A DNA stretch of 58,853 nt from Amoebophrya sp. AT5.2 (lineage: Eukaryota > Sar > Dinophyceae > Syndiniales > Amoebophryaceae), in contig RXOD01003811.1 of the NCBI GenBank assembly GCA_005223375.1, forward strand, positions 1-58,853, in the 5' to 3' direction. Positions 21,641 to 32,262 of the stretch are shown here, in pieces. The notes under the pieces are model-generated. The model was given only the letters and a program-made list of their open reading frames with translations. It did not search any database and was not told where the DNA came from. The position numbers and the translations under genes are program-made. Each line of letters starts with the position of its first letter. The stretch's first letter is position 1.

Positions 21641-22645
21641 ATGGCAGATCTTGATTCATTGGTGGATTCAGAGAGCATCGACGACATGCAAGTTGTAGAG
21701 AGTGAGAGGACCACTACGGCCACTAGTTCGGGCAAGGGCGCGGAAGTAACCTTTGTCGACGAAGATCATGCGGAAGTGGCGCAAGAGCCTCTTGGAACAC
21801 TTCCGCATGACCGTCGGCGGCAAATTTCGAGCGCCTTGACTGGGTTCCCCATCGACGAGGTGGCGAGTCCGAGTCGGAAGCGGCAAATTTCGAGCGCCTC
21901 TCCTTGCGTCCCCAACGACGAGGGGGCGAATCCGGATCGGAAGCGGAAGAAAATTTCGAGCGCCTGCTCTACTGGCTTCCTCGTCGACGAGGGAACGAAT
22001 CCGAATCCGGGTCGGAAGCGGCACATTTCGAGCGCCTCTACAACTGGCTTCCCCGTCGACGAGGGGGCGAATCCGAAACCGAATCACGTTGCCGAAGAAG
22101 AAAATAGCGGTAGCGATAGTGCTGGTGGAACTTCTGATGATGCCGAAGCAGAAGCGGGAGCACCAGCACCAGGACCAAGCCCCGCGAAGGGTGCTGCAAA
22201 GGCGGCTGCGACAACCACGACCGCGTGTGCAGCTGCAGAAGATGAAGAGGAAAATAAGATTGGCGTGGACGGCACGAGCACGCCCAGCGGAGGTAGCATC
22301 ATCCACCTTCCACATGATCTTCTTGCCTCAAGAAACGCGTCTCCCGGAGCCTCGTCCACTTCTTGCGCCCTGGAGCTGAAAATTACTCTGCGAGCGGTAC
22401 TCGTGCCGAAGCCGAAAGCTCTACCAGAAGAAGAAGAAGAAGAAGAAAAGCCTAAACCGAAGAAATACAGCACCCTCTTGTACAATCGGGCAACACTTGA
22501 GTGGCGCGCGGAAAAATACATGCTGGACGCAGTGCTGGATCGTGCTCCCAGTGGAGCGGGGGGGACAGAAGACGGTACTCAACCCATAATCAGTACGTAC
22601 TCGTACCCGCAGAGTGGCGCCTTCATATACGATTACGGCGTATGA
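21641..22645 (+). CDS. Acidic protein with four tandem RKRxISSA repeats
   Basis: 334 residues, single exon, starting 52 nt after the previous stop. A pyrimidine tract with CAG at about 21607-21609 could be a trans-splice acceptor. The N-terminal third has four degenerate 24-27-residue repeats of the form RKR-ISSAS-TGFPVDEGANP; the C-terminal half has a Glu run and ends LEWRAEKYMLDAVLD...STYSYPQSGAFIYDYGV, which looks folded. Basic RKR/KRKK patches could be nuclear signals (inference). Not recognised. Confidence 0.6.
   Translation: MADLDSLVDSESIDDMQVVESERTTTATSSGKGAEVTFVDEDHAEVAQEPLGTLPHDRRRQISSALTGFPIDEVASPSRKRQISSASPCVPNDEGANPDRKRKKISSACSTGFLVDEGTNPNPGRKRHISSASTTGFPVDEGANPKPNHVAEEENSGSDSAGGTSDDAEAEAGAPAPGPSPAKGAAKAAATTTTACAAAEDEEENKIGVDGTSTPSGGSIIHLPHDLLASRNASPGASSTSCALELKITLRAVLVPKPKALPEEEEEEEKPKPKKYSTLLYNRATLEWRAEKYMLDAVLDRAPSGAGGTEDGTQPIISTYSYPQSGAFIYDYGV
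21817..22083 (+). repeat. Four-copy coding tandem repeat, 72-81-nt units
   Basis: DNA units beginning CGGAAGCGG..AATTTCGAGCGCC and ending GACGAGG.GGCGAATCCG encode the RKRxISSA...VDEGANP repeats. Unit lengths differ by whole codons, so the frame is kept. Confidence 0.85.
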
Positions 22646-24034
22646 TTAGTAATACTATCAATCGACATCGAGATCGAGCTCGAGCACGAGCCAGCTTATA
22701 TGGCGTATTCTCGACCTTACAACAAAAAGAAGGAATTAAGATTAGTACTTTAACAAACTTTTTGTAACTTAGTGTGCGGCCTATGAAATTTACTACCCGA
22801 GGCGTTGTGTTCGCGGTTGATGCGATGTATGAAATTCCCCACCCGACTTTTGTAATTGTCTGTGTTGTAGTAGATATTGTCTTCCGCTGGCATAAAATTT
22901 CGGCAGTACTAGCTTCGTTGCGGATAAAGAAAATAATCTAGCCTCTTCGAACAAATAGAGGAGGCATCTTTACACCACGACGAGTCTTTACACCACGACG
23001 AGTAGGGTCATCGTTATCAAATCAGCTGACTCATCTTGACGTCCAGGACAAAGGCAGTCACGCGGTCAGGCTAAGGCCAACGAGAAAGACAAATAAAGAT
23101 GGCGATGACAGACATCGGGAGACCGTTCGAGTGTCGGGTAGGTTCAGTGGACAGATAGACCATGCCGCCGCGTCCTCAACTCGAGGCGGGGCGTTGGTCA
23201 TGGTGATCGCAATCCATGAATTCCTCCTCTTTGCCCTAAGCGTAAGCCGCTTGTGTTCAAGGTTGAACTGCAGAAGTACTAAGTTAGTAGCATAAAATAA
23301 TTAGAAACGAATACGAAATAATATAACGACAGCCCGAACAACAAGAATGCGCCCAAGTCCCGGAGACCGTTATGCTAAGGGGGCGGAGTATCCAGCCGAA
23401 GGTGAAGACGATTAGCTCGTCGCAGGCCCCTTGGTTTTAACTGGTGCTCCATCTTCGAAATTGGTCCACTGATTTGAAGATTTGTTCGTTCATCCGCGCC
23501 TGCAATGAATTGGTCCAGTGATTTGGATATTTTTTCGTTGGCGTTGGTTTGCTGAGCGAGAGGACAACACGAGGCATCAGGCGCTTGCAGAGCATGAGCA
23601 TGTACTTAAGTAGCGATAGCAGTGTGCATGCCGGAGAGCCAAAGCGTTTCCAGCTAAAAAAAACGAGTCACTCTTGAGAGAAATTGTAGAAGGATGGGCT
23701 TTCTTCATCAACTTCTTGAGCGACTTACACTGCGATCGCGGAGAAGAACTGCCCTCCGAAAGCGAGTTAAAACCTCTTTCTTGCATCTTCGTTCGTGGCT
23801 GGCTCAACTTGACGATGCCTACCGAAGGTTCTAGATTCATTTGGCGTAGCGGTAGCATGATCTACTTTGATCTTCAACCCATAGCGGAGGACGCAGACGC
23901 AGAGACATAAATTAATAGATAGTGTTAGTCCTAGTCGTGAAGAGAAGACAAGCTTCTGATCCTATGTACTTACTCGATCGGGTGGTTTGATCTGATAAGA
24001 TCTGAAGCCTCCTTTTCAGCTACCCTTGGATTGA
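22646..24034. other. Intergenic with short repeats, no gene recognised
   Basis: Contains a perfect tandem 18-mer (TCTTTACACCACGACGAG, about 22969-23003), a related pair GTATGAAATT..CACCCGA (about 22785 and 22828) and an imperfect pair TTGGTCCA.TGATTTG near 23460 and 23512. A 78-codon + ORF at 23674-23910 has no recognisable motif. A TTTTCAG at 24014-24020 just before the PKG ATG could be its trans-splice acceptor. Confidence 0.5.
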
Positions 24035-27000
24035 ATGAATCAATTGCGCCGCCTCTTCAGCCACCCCAAGCCCTTCGCCTTCTCCGCGCCGAGCCCACCT
24101 TCCAGCCAGCTGGCTTCCACTGAATCCGTCGAAAGCTCTTGTCAACAACATCAGACTCAAGAACATCATCTGCATCCCACGACGACTGCTACTTTCGGTA
24201 AAATGGGAGAAACTGCAGGTACAAGTACAACACCTGCTTTCTACATGATGAAGTAGACTGATGATCAACATCTCTTTTTTATCTATCCTTCCATCGGAAC
24301 TTCAGAGCACTCCGTCGCGGAGAGCAGCGCCTCGTCCGCCTCCGCGACTACTGCCGAGATGAACAACAAGTCTGCATCAGGAGCCTCCCCATCATCTGTC
24401 GAGCAAGGCGGTCCTTCATCTTCATCGAGTGCCTCCGCGTCTACTTCAAGTGCAGGGGGAACAACGACGGCGGATGCGAATGCACCCGGCGCGGGAGGGT
24501 CTTCCAGCACAACGAGCAGCTCCTCGACCACGCCGACGGACGAGAAGAGCGGTGCGCCGGAAACTACCGTCTCGTCCACGACCACTACGCGCACGGCAAG
24601 GGATTTGCTGCCGCATGACGCTTTGATCCGAAAAACATTCTGCAACACCAATGCCACTGCGAACTCATTTCTCCAGGGCGTCCCGCTCTTCAAGCGCCTT
24701 CCCGAGTCCGACCTGCCGCTGCTCGCACAAGCAATGCAAGTGAAGACGTTCGCGGCAAGTATAGTACCTCTATAGAAGGCCGTGGATTAAAAATCATCAA
24801 CATCATCGTAATTTTCTTTAAACCCTTCAACCAGCCTTGCTTCTGCTTTGGTTTATTAGGTTTTGCCATTGATGCCAGTAATTGTGATTACCCATTTCAC
24901 TGCAGGCCACACAATTTTCCGGCAGGGCGACAAGGGGGACGCGTTTTACGTGATTCAATCCGGCGAGGCGAATGTGCTGGTGCACGAGACGAACTACCTG
25001 CAGGTCGGGGACAAAGTGAAGTGCTTGAAGGATCTGCACTTTGGTGGCAAGAAAATCCTGAAGGGCAGTCTGGCCACCGTGGACAAGTACGACGCGAGCC
25101 GGGAGTTCCCCTACACCATTCGCGTCGCCGAAACCGGGTACAGAGGACGAGTGCTGCCGGAAGAAGTACAGCTTCTATAGTTAAAAGCCTATACTCGATC
25201 ATGTTGATCGATCTGTTTGCGTTTCTGTGCTGTTTGGGATCGACGATGAGAGTTGAAAGCTTTGTATTCTGTAGGCTTCAGTCATCGGAGCATCGCACCA
25301 CAGGTCGAGCCGCTTTCCGGTCCTCCTCCCGAGCAGGTGGTCGCAACGCTCCGCGCCGGCGACTATTTCGGGGAGCAGTCTCTCCTCCGCGGCGCGGCGC
25401 GGGCGGCCACTATCAGCTGCAAGACCGAGCTCACTACCTTCTGCCTCACGAGAGAGAAGTTCAAGCAGTTCAACCTCGGCGCCCGGCTCCACTTCGGCAA
25501 GCGCAAGGCTGTCGTCGCTATGTCGGGGGGACCAGGTGGTGGTATCAGTGACAGAGTGGTAAGTGGGGGACAAAAATACGGCCCCAGTTGGACGGTCGTG
25601 GCGATTGTCCCTCGGTGGCGACTGCGTTAAGGCGCGGTCGGTTTGTTTACAGAAGCCACATAGTGGGGGTAGGCGGGGGTGGCGTCCGGAGATAAAATAA
25701 CGTTGGGAGGTCGTAGAGGGTAGTAGTAGTGGAAAGCTGATGTGACCATGACTTTACCGTGGTGACAGGGCCTGAAAGCAGGGCAAAAGGGGGCGCTTGG
25801 GGTGGCTTTTGCTTGCTAGCTATACATAGGGCGCAGGAGTGCCACGCTTGCCGACCGCGAAACGGCGCCTTGCTCCCTACTGCTGGCCTCTTCTTGGGGC
25901 ATAGCCTAACGACACCCCGGAGACGAAGCGCCCCCCGATCTATTTTCATCACTTACCGCGGCTGGTCTCCCTCCATACACCCCCCCGAGGATCTCTACGG
26001 CGAGGCGTCTTCTTCCCAGAGTGGCGCACCACAATCCCAGAGTGGTACGACCACAGGGACATCGGCTGGTGTAATCTCGCAAAGCAGCAAGGCGCGGCAG
26101 CAGAAGACCCCGAAGACCGACGCGGAGAAGCAGACGATCAAAGACGGCCTGAAGTCGAACGCGAACCTGCGCGCGATCATGCAGATCACAGAGGAACAGC
26201 TGGACGTACTCACCACTTGCGCGTACAAGCAGACGGACATCAAGAAGGGCGACGTCCTTATCAAGGAGGGGGACCTCTTCGCCACCAAGTTCTTCATCGT
26301 GCAGGACGGCCGCTTCCAGTTCCAAGTCTCCAAAAAAGAAGGCGCGGACTGCGAGACGGATCGTATTTTTACAAGTCCGCGCCTTCTTTTTTGGAGGCTT
26401 CTACTTCCACAGAAATTCAGCTACGGAGCCGTTTTTATGGAGCAGGAGACTTTACTTCTACATCATTATTTTTGACAACATATGGATGCGTATCTATGCC
26501 CATGCACTGCTCCTTCTCCTTGCTACTATATTAATTTCACTTCGTTTCATATTCTTGATTCCGAAGCATTGAGAAGGAATCGATGAAGCATTGAGAAGGG
26601 ATCGATGTTGATCTTCTTCTTGAATGCCTCGCAAAAACAGGTGTGGGCGCGGTTGGCGAGGCGACTTCCGGCATGAGCTTCGGGGAGCTCGCGCTTTTGT
26701 ACCACGCGCCGCGCGCAGCGACGGTGGCGTGTGTGAGCGAGTCCGCCACGGTCTGGGTGATCGAGCGGAACGATTTCAAGCACATATGACCGGACCAGAT
26801 GGTAAGTTGGAGGCACCTGGTATCAGTGCTAGGCGATGGGTGGTCCCCACGACTTGGGTGGCGTTGGCGAGTTGCAGCCCTAGGTGGCGACTGCCGATCA
26901 AGGCGCTCGGAACCGCCCGGGTGTGAAACTCACACCCGGGCGGTTTCAGAGATGCACTGACTGTGGGGGGTGGGGGTACTGAGGGAGTAGATGGGGCTGA

Positions 27001-30000
27001 GGGAGGGAGGTAGCAGGGTCGGGGGTACGGCGTCGGGAGATGAGCCACTTACCCACTTACCACCTGGCCCCACCATAGCACACGCTGATGAATGCCTCGG
27101 ACAAAAAGATGGCGATGTACATGAAGGTGTTCGACAACGTCGAGCTGTTCAATGTGCTCACCCACGACGAAAAGATCGCCCTGGCGGAAGTTCTCGTGGA
27201 GGTGCGGTACGTCGAGAAAGACAACATCGTCATGGAAGGAGAACCGGGGGACGCGTTCTACATACTCACTGAAGGTGACAGGTTTTTTTCCGATCGCCTG
27301 GTGTAGTAGTTTTTCATCGGTGGATTGATTCACAACGCATGATTTGGGCTATCCGAAACACCGATTGACGTACATGAGGAGCACAATCGTAACAGGTAGC
27401 ATTGACTTCATGAAGGCCGGCAAGAAGGTGCACTCAGTGACTGCGACAAAAGGCGGAGAAGCGCATTGGTTCGGCGAGCGCGCCCTTCTCAAGTCCAGCA
27501 CCCGCGAGGCAACGGCAGTGGTAGATGATGAGCCGACGTTTTGTAAGTAGTACGAAGATGAGGAAGAGGAGGAGACCACAACTATACAACTACTGCAATC
27601 TAATTCCTATATCCATGATCGCGAATGCGAAAATTGATTTCTCAAGGTAACGTCTGCCACTTGCTCGTGTCTCGCTCTGACGCGCACGCATTTCGAGGGG
27701 CTTCTCGGGCCTCTTCAGGAGCTGATGCACAAGAAGATCGAGTCTTCCACCGTTGTTCCTGCCAAGCAGACGCCGGCTTCCCTCGGCAAGCGCCCCAAGA
27801 TCGACATGGCCGACTTGAAGCGGCTCGGCCTCCTCGATATGGTTGGACCAGCGATGGTAAGTAAATGGCTAGAAAGTGCTAGTGGTATGATCATGGCTAG
27901 AAAGTGGTTTTTCTTTTCGAGGGTAAGTACTCGGGATCGTGCCCTTCAGTTGTCCCGACCAGAGGGCTGCGAAAGGGGCAGAAAACGAAAAGCGGCTATC
28001 GGCGGTCGGCGTCGGCGTCGGCACCCTTGTCGTTATTGTTCTCCTTCGCCATCGCCTCCCTTCCAACGGCTCATCTCCAGCGAGGGACAGGGACTCGCCC
28101 CCTCCTACCACCGCCCATCGCATGGGGCATCGATCTCTGAAACCGCCCGAGACGTCGCTTCGCGCCCCTGACACACTTCAGAGTGCCCTGAAATACTTGA
28201 TCTGCACTTCAATTGCACCCGTCAACTTACCTCCAGATGAACCACTTGCCTACTTTTGCCTGCTTACTTGCCACTTGGTCTGTGCATACTCGGCTGCGGC
28301 GGGTTCGGCGCCGTGACGCTGGAGAAGCACCGGAAGACCGGCGAGGTGTACGCGCTGAAGGCGTTGAGTAAGGGCTACATCGTGAAGATGAAGATGCAGA
28401 AGGGCGTGCTGCGGGAGAAGGAAATCCTGCTGCTCTGCGACTCGAAGTTCATCATCGGCTTGTACCAAACCTTCAAGTCCAAGGAGCACCTCTACTTTTA
28501 AGAGTGGTAGAAGGTTGAAAAAAGTCACGTCTATACAGATATCGGTAGAAGCTGCTTGTTTGCCGACAGTGGCTGAAGCTCTTTCCTTCTTCAAGGACCA
28601 GGTCTGCGATCTTCGGCAGTACCAGTAGGTTCTGACCGATTTGAATTGCACAGGCAGGCACACGAGAAGCAGAGAGTGCTGCGTCGTTCCATCTGCGATG
28701 CTCATGTGTTCCCGACCTTAGCATTAGCAAAAAATAATTGCAGCGGCCATAGGAAGTAGCCAGCGAGTGCCTTTTTTCGAACCTTTGCTGTAACAGTTCC
28801 TGCTCGAGCCCGCGATGGGCGGCGAGCTGTTCGCGACCTACCACAAGCGAAGGTTCCACGGCTCGGTGTCGAAGGCGCGGTTCTACTCTGCGAGCGTGGT
28901 GCTGGCCTTCGAGCACCTGCACGAACGGACGATCATCTTCCGGGACCTGAAGCCGGAAAATCTCCTGCTCGACGTGGCCGGCTTCTGCAAGCTCACGGAC
29001 ATGGGACTGGCGAAGGTACAGCCATCAGCCTCATGCGAAGCGATTCATTTTCATCCACTTCGATCAAGATCATACTTTCTTAGTAAAAGTAAAACAGAAA
29101 TGTTGAATGATGGATTTTCTTCTTCTACTTCGTGTTCGTAGCCGCCGTAAGGCTATCTATGTTTTGAATCATGCCGAGTGAGTTCTTTCTCTTTCTTTGG
29201 AATCGAGGCAGCTTTTTTCTCTCGCTTGCTGCATCGATTCCATCATGCACAGGCCATGCATTTCCATTGTACTTCGACTGTCCATCTATGTAGTTGACCT
29301 GCCAGGTAAGTTGTAAGTACTAATAGTTTGTCTGCGGCCTCTCTCTGCAAACAGGTAGAAATTGTGCGTACTCTAGGTCCTTAATATCTTGAAACCAACG
29401 ACATTGATCGGCCAGATCCTCGTTTCCGGAAAGACTTACACAACGTGCGGAACGCCCGATTACTTTGCGCCGGAAGTGATCCAGCAAACCGGGATGAACA
29501 AGGCGGTGGACTGGTGGACCCTCGGCATCCTCATACACGAACTCCTTTCCGGACACGCACCCTTCGACGCAAAAGACCCCATGGAAACATACCAGGTAGC
29601 CGAGAATTTCAATTTGTTGCTTATATATAGATACCTTCATCGTCACCACCGCGGCCCAGCGTCTCGCATCAAGAAAAGAATCCAGAACCAGAAGATGAAA
29701 ATAATAAAATTTAAGATTCATGATGATTTACTTCCCCTCGCCGCAACCGCAAGCTCCTCGTAGCGTGTGTGTGGCTGTAGTGATGTCGCTTTATTTAGGC
29801 GCTGCCCCAATGAATTGCTTGATTAAGAAAGTACATTGATTACCGACCGTGGGACTGAACAGTGGCCATTCATTTAATTTTAACGAAACAAATCGCAACC
29901 CCAACTGCGCTCGCTAGACCTATGATCGATCATTCATCGCTTCCGGACAGAAAATCGTCCGCGGCATCAATGCGGTAACGTTTTCCTACCGCGACCGGGA

Positions 30001-30643
30001 TCCGGACGCGATGGACTTGGTGAAGAACCTGCTGAAGCACTGCCCCTCGGAGCGGCTGCCGATGCGCTCCGGGGGCACGCAGAATCTGAAGAACCACGTC
30101 TGGTACCGCGGCTTCGATTTCAAGGCGCTGGAACGCTATGATGGAGTCTAGAGACCAGATGGTAAGTGCTGCTAGATGAGCACGAAAGCAGGGCAAATGC
30201 CAAAGCAAAACGAGGGGGCGCCAAGTAGAGTCGTGGCACTTTGTTCTTGTACTATCGCTCTGGGTCTTGCTCTTGGTCTTCAGGGTCTGGGTCTACTTCT
30301 GGGCAGCTGCAAGGGTGCCAGTTGTCTGCGGACCGCAGAAAGCCAAAGTCACCCTTGTTCCTACTACTGCAGCCTTCTTCTATCCAGGATTAGTACTACA
30401 GGGGACCCCGGCGCAGCGCCCCCCGGTACTTCAGACATTGAATCAGAATCAGAATCAATACCGCGCACGTACCCACTTACCAACCGGGACTGGCCCCTTG
30501 ATAAAGGCCACGAGCTGAAGCCGCCCTACATCCCGGAGGTGAAGGGCAACACGGACATGAGCAACTTTCGTGCGCAGGAGGCGGATCTGCCGCCACAAAT
30601 CCCGTACAGAGACCCGGGCACAGGCTGGGACGACACCTTCTAA
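24035..30643 (+). CDS. PKG: cGMP-dependent protein kinase (PKG)-like, 14 exons, 4 introners
   Basis: Cyclic-nucleotide-activated Ser/Thr kinase. Exons: 24035-24218, 24306-24758, 24906-25165, 25304-25518, 25983-26362, 26641-26784, 27083-27274, 27396-27542, about 27661-27837, 28294-28495, 28797-29015, 29416-29595, 29951-30136, 30509-30643. Order: Ser/Thr-rich N-terminus; cNMP domain A (HTIFRQGDKGDAFYVI...FGEQSLLRGAARAAT) interrupted by an SH3-like insert (VGDKVKCLKDLHFGGKKILK...); domain B (FGELALLYHAPRAAT, complete phosphate-binding cassette); domain C (FGERALLKSSTREAT); AGC kinase with GCGGFGAV, ALK, FRDLKPEN, DMG instead of DFG, CGTPDYFAPE, and an AGC tail ending GTGWDDTF. The architecture fits apicomplexan/alveolate PKG. 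Introns 4, 6, 9 and 13 are introners; intron 10 begins TTTTAAG, so it is non-canonical too. Confidence 0.9.
25519..25977 (+). mobile_element. Family 1 introner, copy 2 (459 nt), in PKG
   Basis: Starts TATGTCGGGGGGACCAGGTG and ends GGCTGGTCTCCCTCCATA. Flanking 5-mers GTCGC and CACCC no longer match, so this may be an older copy, but dropping the element plus 5 nt joins AVVA to PEDLYGE in frame. Confidence 0.78.
26329..26395 (+). repeat. Perfect 22-bp hairpin across a PKG exon-intron border
   Basis: Arms 26329-26350 and 26374-26395 are exact reverse complements; loop of 23 nt. The left arm is exon 5 coding sequence (SKKEGA), and the inferred donor C/GTATTT at 26362-26363 sits in the loop; the right arm is intronic. 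Confidence 0.9.
26563..26606 (+). repeat. Short tandem duplication in PKG intron 5
   Basis: GAAGCATTGAGAAGGAATCG and GAAGCATTGAGAAGGGATCG are adjacent copies with one mismatch. Confidence 0.8.
26785..27077 (+). mobile_element. Family 1 introner, copy 3 (293 nt), in PKG
   Basis: Starts TATGACCGGACCAGATGG and ends CCACCTGGCCCCACCATA, flanked by an exact 5-bp duplication GCACA (26780-26784 and 27078-27082). Removal joins ERNDFKH to TLMNASDKK. The GTAAGT in the 5' end cannot be the donor without reading TGA two codons after the exon. It contains a 16-bp perfect hairpin at 26911-26945. Confidence 0.9.
26911..26945 (+). repeat. Perfect hairpin inside introner copy 3
   Basis: AACCGCCCGGGTGTGA, 3-nt loop, then its exact reverse complement. 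Confidence 0.92.
27838..28288 (+). mobile_element. Family 1 introner, copy 4 (451 nt), in PKG
   Basis: Starts TATGGTTGGACCAGCGATGG and ends CCACTTGGTCTGTGCATA; flanks CTCGA and CTCGG. Removal joins DLKRLGLL to [D/G]CGGFGAV, restoring the kinase glycine loop. Confidence 0.85.
30137..30503 (+). mobile_element. Family 1 introner, copy 5 (367 nt), in PKG
   Basis: Starts TATGATGGAGTCTAGAGACC and ends CGGGACTGGCCCCTTGATA; flanks AACGC and AAGGC. Removal joins FDFKALE[R/G] to HELKPPYIPEVKG, as expected for the AGC kinase C-tail. It shares an internal AAAGCAGGGCAAA block with copy 2. Confidence 0.85.
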
Positions 30644-32262
30644 TCTTGATGTTTCAAGGCCTACGTCGGACGAAGTGCGGAGCACGAGCAGGTCGACGTC
30701 GAGCGACAGCGAAGATTAGAACATTTTTAAAGTAGGTTAGGAAGTTGTAGGATGAATCGATCATGAATGTAGAAGTGCAGCAGTACCAATGTAACGTACT
30801 TATTTTAGCTGCAACCTATGTTGCCAACATGGAAGATTCGAGGATGAACACATTTCGGCGCTCGTGATCCATTCTTGCTCAGGGCGGTTCGGAGGTGCCC
30901 CTGTCGCTATTGTGAATGCATGTTTATGACGAGCGAGACCTGCTAATGGTCGGCGTATCACGTACAAGTAGCCTTGTTGGTCATTATTTTTGTGAATAAA
31001 ATTCGGATCGATAGCATCGAAAAATGTTTACGTACCTTTGGACCATGTTGACGTCGCACACTCACCGTCACCGTAACCGCACAACAACACCTAAAACCTA
31101 ATACTCGTACTCCCTCAAATGCCACTCGCGCCACAATACCTAAAACCTAATACTTCTCCCTCAAATGCCTCTCGCGCCCCAATACCAAGATCAGAACATC
31201 AGCAGCGAAAACCGCTGCTTTTTTTTTCCTCGTCTATAGGTACGAGAAATTCATCGTGCACGCGCAGCGGCGCTGTCGTCTAAGGTCCAAGAAGTTTTGT
31301 TGCAAATAAAAATCCTCCTCAGAAGTAGAAGATACCCCCCCCACAATGAATTGTATGTCCTGTTTGCAACGACCCGCCATGAATATCTCCGACTGCCGAC
31401 GACACGCTCGAAGGAACTCCAATTACCCTGAATTGATGAGTTGGAGGCTACAAGTGTAAATGTTACGAAGAGAAAAGATGTCGTCGCTGTTGATGATCAT
31501 GACGAGACGTTAAACAATATGTTGACTGACTGTTTCATGAAGGTTTTCATTAGGTACTACCCGAAGACATGATCATTTCCATTGTTGGCGTGCTTCAGCG
31601 CGACGGTACCGTCACCATAAACATGCGCGCGCTGCCCTTGGTGTTGCTTGTATCTGATAGATGTGTATGTTGTGGCGACGTACCACTGCCACTGGAAGCG
31701 AACAGAGGCTCTCTCTCTGCCTTGTCTTCGTCGTGGTGAGGAGTGCACAACCTTCCCCTCTGCTCGTAGCTGGCGTAGAAGATCATGAAGAAGATCTGGC
31801 CCTGTTGCTCTTGCGTGTTGAATATAAGTACGCACCCCAATCCCTGAACCTGATAGACTTCTGTAATACCGCATTCGCACTCTGCCTTACCTTGGAGGTA
31901 CCTAAATTAATAATGAAGTAGGCAAATAAGCAGGCTGGTTTCAACTGTACCATCCTGGAATGATCGAGGCGAGGGCGACGTTGCCGCAAGATGAACAAGA
32001 ACGTCGAACAAGCTCAAGCTACCTCAAAAAATATGGACAACAAGGATGCACTATTTTTTAAACATGATCAAAGTGCTTTCGTCTTTGATGCAAACCTACG
32101 TCAACGCTGGGACTGGCCGTGGACCCTAGAAAGATAGTCATGATGCACGCACTGCTACTGCACCACCACCTCCGCCCCATACCGGAGTACTACCTGCTCC
32201 TCGTCCTCTGCTAAGACTAAGCACAACTTCTAAGCACAATTTCTACGTGCGTCAACTAGTAG
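30644..32262. other. Intergenic with a two-copy repeat, no gene recognised
   Basis: AT-richer spacer between PKG and the giant ORF. Contains the CCTAAAACCTAATAC repeat (31090-31190) and a T-run at 31211. Short ORFs on both strands are not convincing. Confidence 0.45.
31090..31190 (+). repeat. Two-copy repeat with CCTAAAACCTAATAC core
   Basis: About 50-nt unit: CCTAAAACCTAATAC, then CTCCCTCAAATGCC and CTCGCGCC..AATACC, twice in tandem with small changes. The CCTAAA content resembles telomere-type repeats but only two copies exist. Confidence 0.75.

Noticed and set aside
23674..23910. 78-codon + ORF upstream of PKG
   Set aside because: No motif and no splice partners; kept only as a note in the gap entry.
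31090..31190. Possible interstitial telomere repeat
   Set aside because: Only two 50-nt units with a CCTAAAACC core; not a telomere-type array.
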